From an uncultured Bacillota bacterium (GTDB taxonomy: Bacteria > Bacillota > Dehalobacteriia > UBA7702): a stretch of DNA of 6,306 nucleotides. The notes under the pieces were generated by a model. It was not told where the DNA came from. It was given only the letters and a program-made list of their open reading frames with translations, and did not search any database. The translations under genes were made by a program, and so were the position numbers. Every line of letters begins with the position of its first letter. The stretch's first letter is position 1. Location of the stretch: positions 1-6,306 of the forward strand of contig CAKUYE010000032.1 of NCBI GenBank assembly GCA_934702375.1, written 5' to 3'. Positions 4,333 through 6,306 of the stretch are shown piece after piece.

Positions 4333-6174
4333 GTGTACAAACTAAAAAAGATTATTGCCGCCCTGTGTGTTGCGGCGCTGTTGCTATCCTGCGCCGCCTG
4401 TGGGCAAAAAAGCGATTATGCCGGCAAAACCATTGTCGGTCAAGTAACAGAAATCAACAACAATAAAGTTACCCTGCAATTAGGAACCTGGGAAGAAGAT
4501 ACAACAAAAGAGCCGCCGGAGAAACCGGGTCAGGATTCCGACTCAGCTCCTGCCGAAAACACCGGTGAAAAAACAGAGGAATCCGCAAGCCAGGAAAACA
4601 CTGCATCGAAAGCCTCGGGAAACGATTCCCAACAGCCGCCGGAACCTCCGGAAAAGCCGGAAGAGGATAACACCAACGCGGAATCATCGCCAAAATCCGA
4701 GGATAACGAAGCTCCGGAACAGGATAAAAACACACCGAAAGATGATTCTACCGAAAAAGGAACACCTCCGGATAGAAACGGAGAAAAGCCGAGTTCCTTC
4801 ACGGCCGGTGAGGAAACTGCTACCGTCGATTTAAGCAATATCAGCATCACAAAAAACAACGAAACAATTTCCGTTGCCGATATCTCTACCGGTGACATTT
4901 TGGAGCTCACCTTCGATGATAACGGCAACATCACCGAAGCAAAGCTTTCCGGAGGAAAAGAACCCGGCAATAGCGACCATAACAATATCGACCAGGGTAC
5001 CAGTGCAAACACTATCGACAGCGATACCACCCTTACAGAAGGAACCTACGACTCCACTGGAGATGATGAAAACGCCCTGCGCATTACAAATGCCACCGCC
5101 ACCCTTTCCAATATTACCGTAGATAAATCTGCGGGGAACAGCTCCAGTCCGGAAAACGGTGATTTCTACGGCATCAATGCTGCCATCCTCGCTACCGATG
5201 GCGCAACAGCAACGATCCAAAATGCCACGATCCGCTCTTCGGCTCAAAACGGCAACGGTGTATTCAGCTATGGAGACGGTACTACCGTAAATATCTCCGA
5301 TTCCACCATCACAACAACGGCGGATAATTCCGGCGGTATCCAAACCACCGGCGGCGGCACCACCATTGCCAAAAACCTCACGGTATCCACCGCGGGGAAT
5401 TCCTCCGCAGCGATCCGCTCCGACCGTGGCGGCGGCACCGTAAAGGTCAGCAACGGCACTTACACCAGCTCCGGACTGAATTCTCCGGCAGTTTACTCCA
5501 CCGCCAAGATCAGCATCAGCAAAGCAACGTTAACCGCAGAAAATTCCGAAGCCCTCGTGATTGAAGGCAGCAATTCCATTGCTTTGAAAGATTGCACTGT
5601 CAGCGGAAATATGAGCGATGAAGGCGCCAGCGCCGACGAAAATATGCACAACGTCATGATCTATCAATCTATGTCCGGCGATGCCGAAGTAGGCACGGCA
5701 TCCTTCACAATGAAAAACGGAACTCTCACCGGCAATGCCGGAGACCTTTTCTATATTACCAACACCGCCTGCAAATTAAGTTTGAGCAACGTCGATATCC
5801 AACAAAAGGATAAAGACGGAGCATTACTCCGCATTTGCGGCAACTCCGCCAAGCGGGGCTGGGGAACGGTCGGTAAAAACGGCGCCCAAGTTACATTCAC
5901 CGCAAGCAACCAAACGCTGGAAGGCGATATCATCGTCGATACCATTTCCACATTAGATATGACCTTAAAGGACAACAGCACCTTCACCGGCACCATTTCC
6001 ATCGAAACCAATGAAGACGGCGATGCCGTTGAAAATAATGCGGATATCACCATTGAAAAAGGCTCCACCTGGAACCTCACCGGCGATTGCACCCTATCGA
6101 CATTAACAAACAACGGCACGATCAATTTCAACGGCCACACCATCACCCTGGCCGATGGCACCGTATTAAAATAG
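4333..6174 (+). CDS. Secreted beta-helix lipoprotein with disordered linker
   Basis: A 613-residue surface lipoprotein starting at GTG. Residues 1-23 are a signal peptide (KK, hydrophobic core, LLLSCAAC); lipidation would be at Cys20 or Cys23. Residues 31-51 and about 157-207 look like halves of one small beta domain (VGQVTEINNNKVTLQLG, later DLSNISI and ISVADISTGDILELTF). Between them lies a linker rich in Glu, Pro, Lys, Asp, Asn and Ser, free of I, L, V, M, F, W and Y from 54 to 155. Residues about 223-613 resemble a right-handed parallel beta-helix, with rung starts near 248, 283, 309, 335, 359, 385, 407, 441, 472 and 497, ending in a rich Thr/Asn strand region. From memory, close relatives occur in gut Firmicutes and are annotated as carbohydrate-binding or beta-helix proteins; I know of no tested function. 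I see no obvious catalytic site. It is divergent from the two-component genes and probably under their control. Confidence 0.85.
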   Translation: MYKLKKIIAALCVAALLLSCAACGQKSDYAGKTIVGQVTEINNNKVTLQLGTWEEDTTKEPPEKPGQDSDSAPAENTGEKTEESASQENTASKASGNDSQQPPEPPEKPEEDNTNAESSPKSEDNEAPEQDKNTPKDDSTEKGTPPDRNGEKPSSFTAGEETATVDLSNISITKNNETISVADISTGDILELTFDDNGNITEAKLSGGKEPGNSDHNNIDQGTSANTIDSDTTLTEGTYDSTGDDENALRITNATATLSNITVDKSAGNSSSPENGDFYGINAAILATDGATATIQNATIRSSAQNGNGVFSYGDGTTVNISDSTITTTADNSGGIQTTGGGTTIAKNLTVSTAGNSSAAIRSDRGGGTVKVSNGTYTSSGLNSPAVYSTAKISISKATLTAENSEALVIEGSNSIALKDCTVSGNMSDEGASADENMHNVMIYQSMSGDAEVGTASFTMKNGTLTGNAGDLFYITNTACKLSLSNVDIQQKDKDGALLRICGNSAKRGWGTVGKNGAQVTFTASNQTLEGDIIVDTISTLDMTLKDNSTFTGTISIETNEDGDAVENNADITIEKGSTWNLTGDCTLSTLTNNGTINFNGHTITLADGTVLK

Positions 6175-6262
6175 ATATAGGATATACAACACATCGTCTT
6201 TCGTGATTGACATCAACCACTTATTATACTACCTGTCTTTAGGAGTTGAAGCAAAAAACTAG
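6175..6262 (+). other. 3' untranslated stretch of the lipoprotein gene
   Basis: Between the TAG and the terminator I find no credible small gene. It contains a perfect TTGACA (6207-6212), but the only -10-like hexamers nearby (TATTAT 6222-6227, TATACT 6225-6230) are 9-12 bases away, too close for a sigma-A promoter. A lone CTTTAG occurs at 6237-6242. Confidence 0.5.
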
Positions 6263-6303
6263 TGCTAAACCATGGATTAGAACCTATGGTTTAGCATTTT
6301 TTT
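6263..6303 (+). terminator. Intrinsic terminator of the lipoprotein gene
   Basis: A 13-bp stem (6263-6275 with 6284-6296, core TGCTAAACCAT, one G-T pair) with an 8-base loop is followed by seven T at 6297-6303. It is a strong Rho-independent terminator about 90 bases after the stop codon. The upstream flank also has an A-run (6253-6258), but it is not adjacent to the stem, so minus-strand activity is doubtful. Confidence 0.88.
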
Positions 6304-6306
6304 AAT

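Noticed and set aside
4530..5343. Long minus-strand frames (4530-5030, 4831-5343) inside the lipoprotein gene
   Set aside because: They lie antisense to a clear secreted protein, lack ribosome binding sites, and arise from its repetitive, stop-poor composition.
5751..6194. 147-codon minus-strand frame over the end of the lipoprotein gene
   Set aside because: Antisense shadow of the beta-helix coding sequence, without family features or a promoter.
6207..6230. TTGACA followed by TATACT downstream of the lipoprotein gene, as a promoter of a small RNA
   Set aside because: The spacer is only 12 bases (9 for TATTAT), too short for sigma-A, and at 17 bases the sequence is TACCTG.
6237..6242. CTTTAG in the 3' untranslated region as another regulator site
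   Set aside because: It is a single half-site without a partner 11 bp away and without a promoter beside it.

Overview
The window looks like chromosomal DNA of a Bacillota (Firmicutes) bacterium, probably an anaerobe of the Clostridia or a relative. The pointers are strong AGGAGG-like ribosome binding sites, sigma-A-type promoters, U-tract hairpin terminators, a lipoprotein carrying a beta-helix of a type I recall from gut Firmicutes, and a Cys-rich protein resembling an uncharacterised Firmicutes family. The genus cannot be told from the sequence alone. I see no insertion sequence, phage gene, CRISPR array, tRNA or rRNA.

Layout: (1) Positions 1-587, plus strand: the 3' part of a Cys-rich gene whose beginning is outside the window. 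It opens with two nearly identical 39-bp tandem repeats, each encoding 13 residues. (2) Positions 588-649: two adjacent hairpins. The U-tract of one favours the minus strand and that of the other the plus strand, so they separate the converging genes on each side. (3) Positions 689-2050, minus strand: a complete MATE-family multidrug/cation antiporter with its own promoter at 2087-2115. (4) Positions 2184-2235: a long hairpin ending the next operon. (5) Positions 2256-4177, minus strand: a two-component system, an OmpR/PhoB-type response regulator followed by a membrane histidine kinase, joined by a 4-base ATGA overlap. (6) Positions 4178-4332: a divergent control region. (7) Positions 4333-6174, plus strand: a 613-residue secreted lipoprotein with a split N-terminal domain, a disordered linker and a right-handed beta-helix. 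It is followed by a 3' untranslated stretch and a strong terminator at 6263-6303.

The most interesting part is the 155-base control region. It holds four CTTTAG-like half-sites arranged as two direct-repeat pairs that face away from each other. Each pair has an 11-bp period and ends exactly 10 bp before a near-consensus -10 hexamer; neither promoter has a recognisable -35. This is the geometry of promoters activated by PhoB/OmpR-family regulators. I therefore infer that the regulator encoded here activates both its own operon and the lipoprotein gene. Kinase, regulator and lipoprotein would then form one self-contained surface-sensing or surface-remodelling module. The MATE gene has an ordinary promoter with a recognisable -35, lacks these boxes, and is probably controlled separately.
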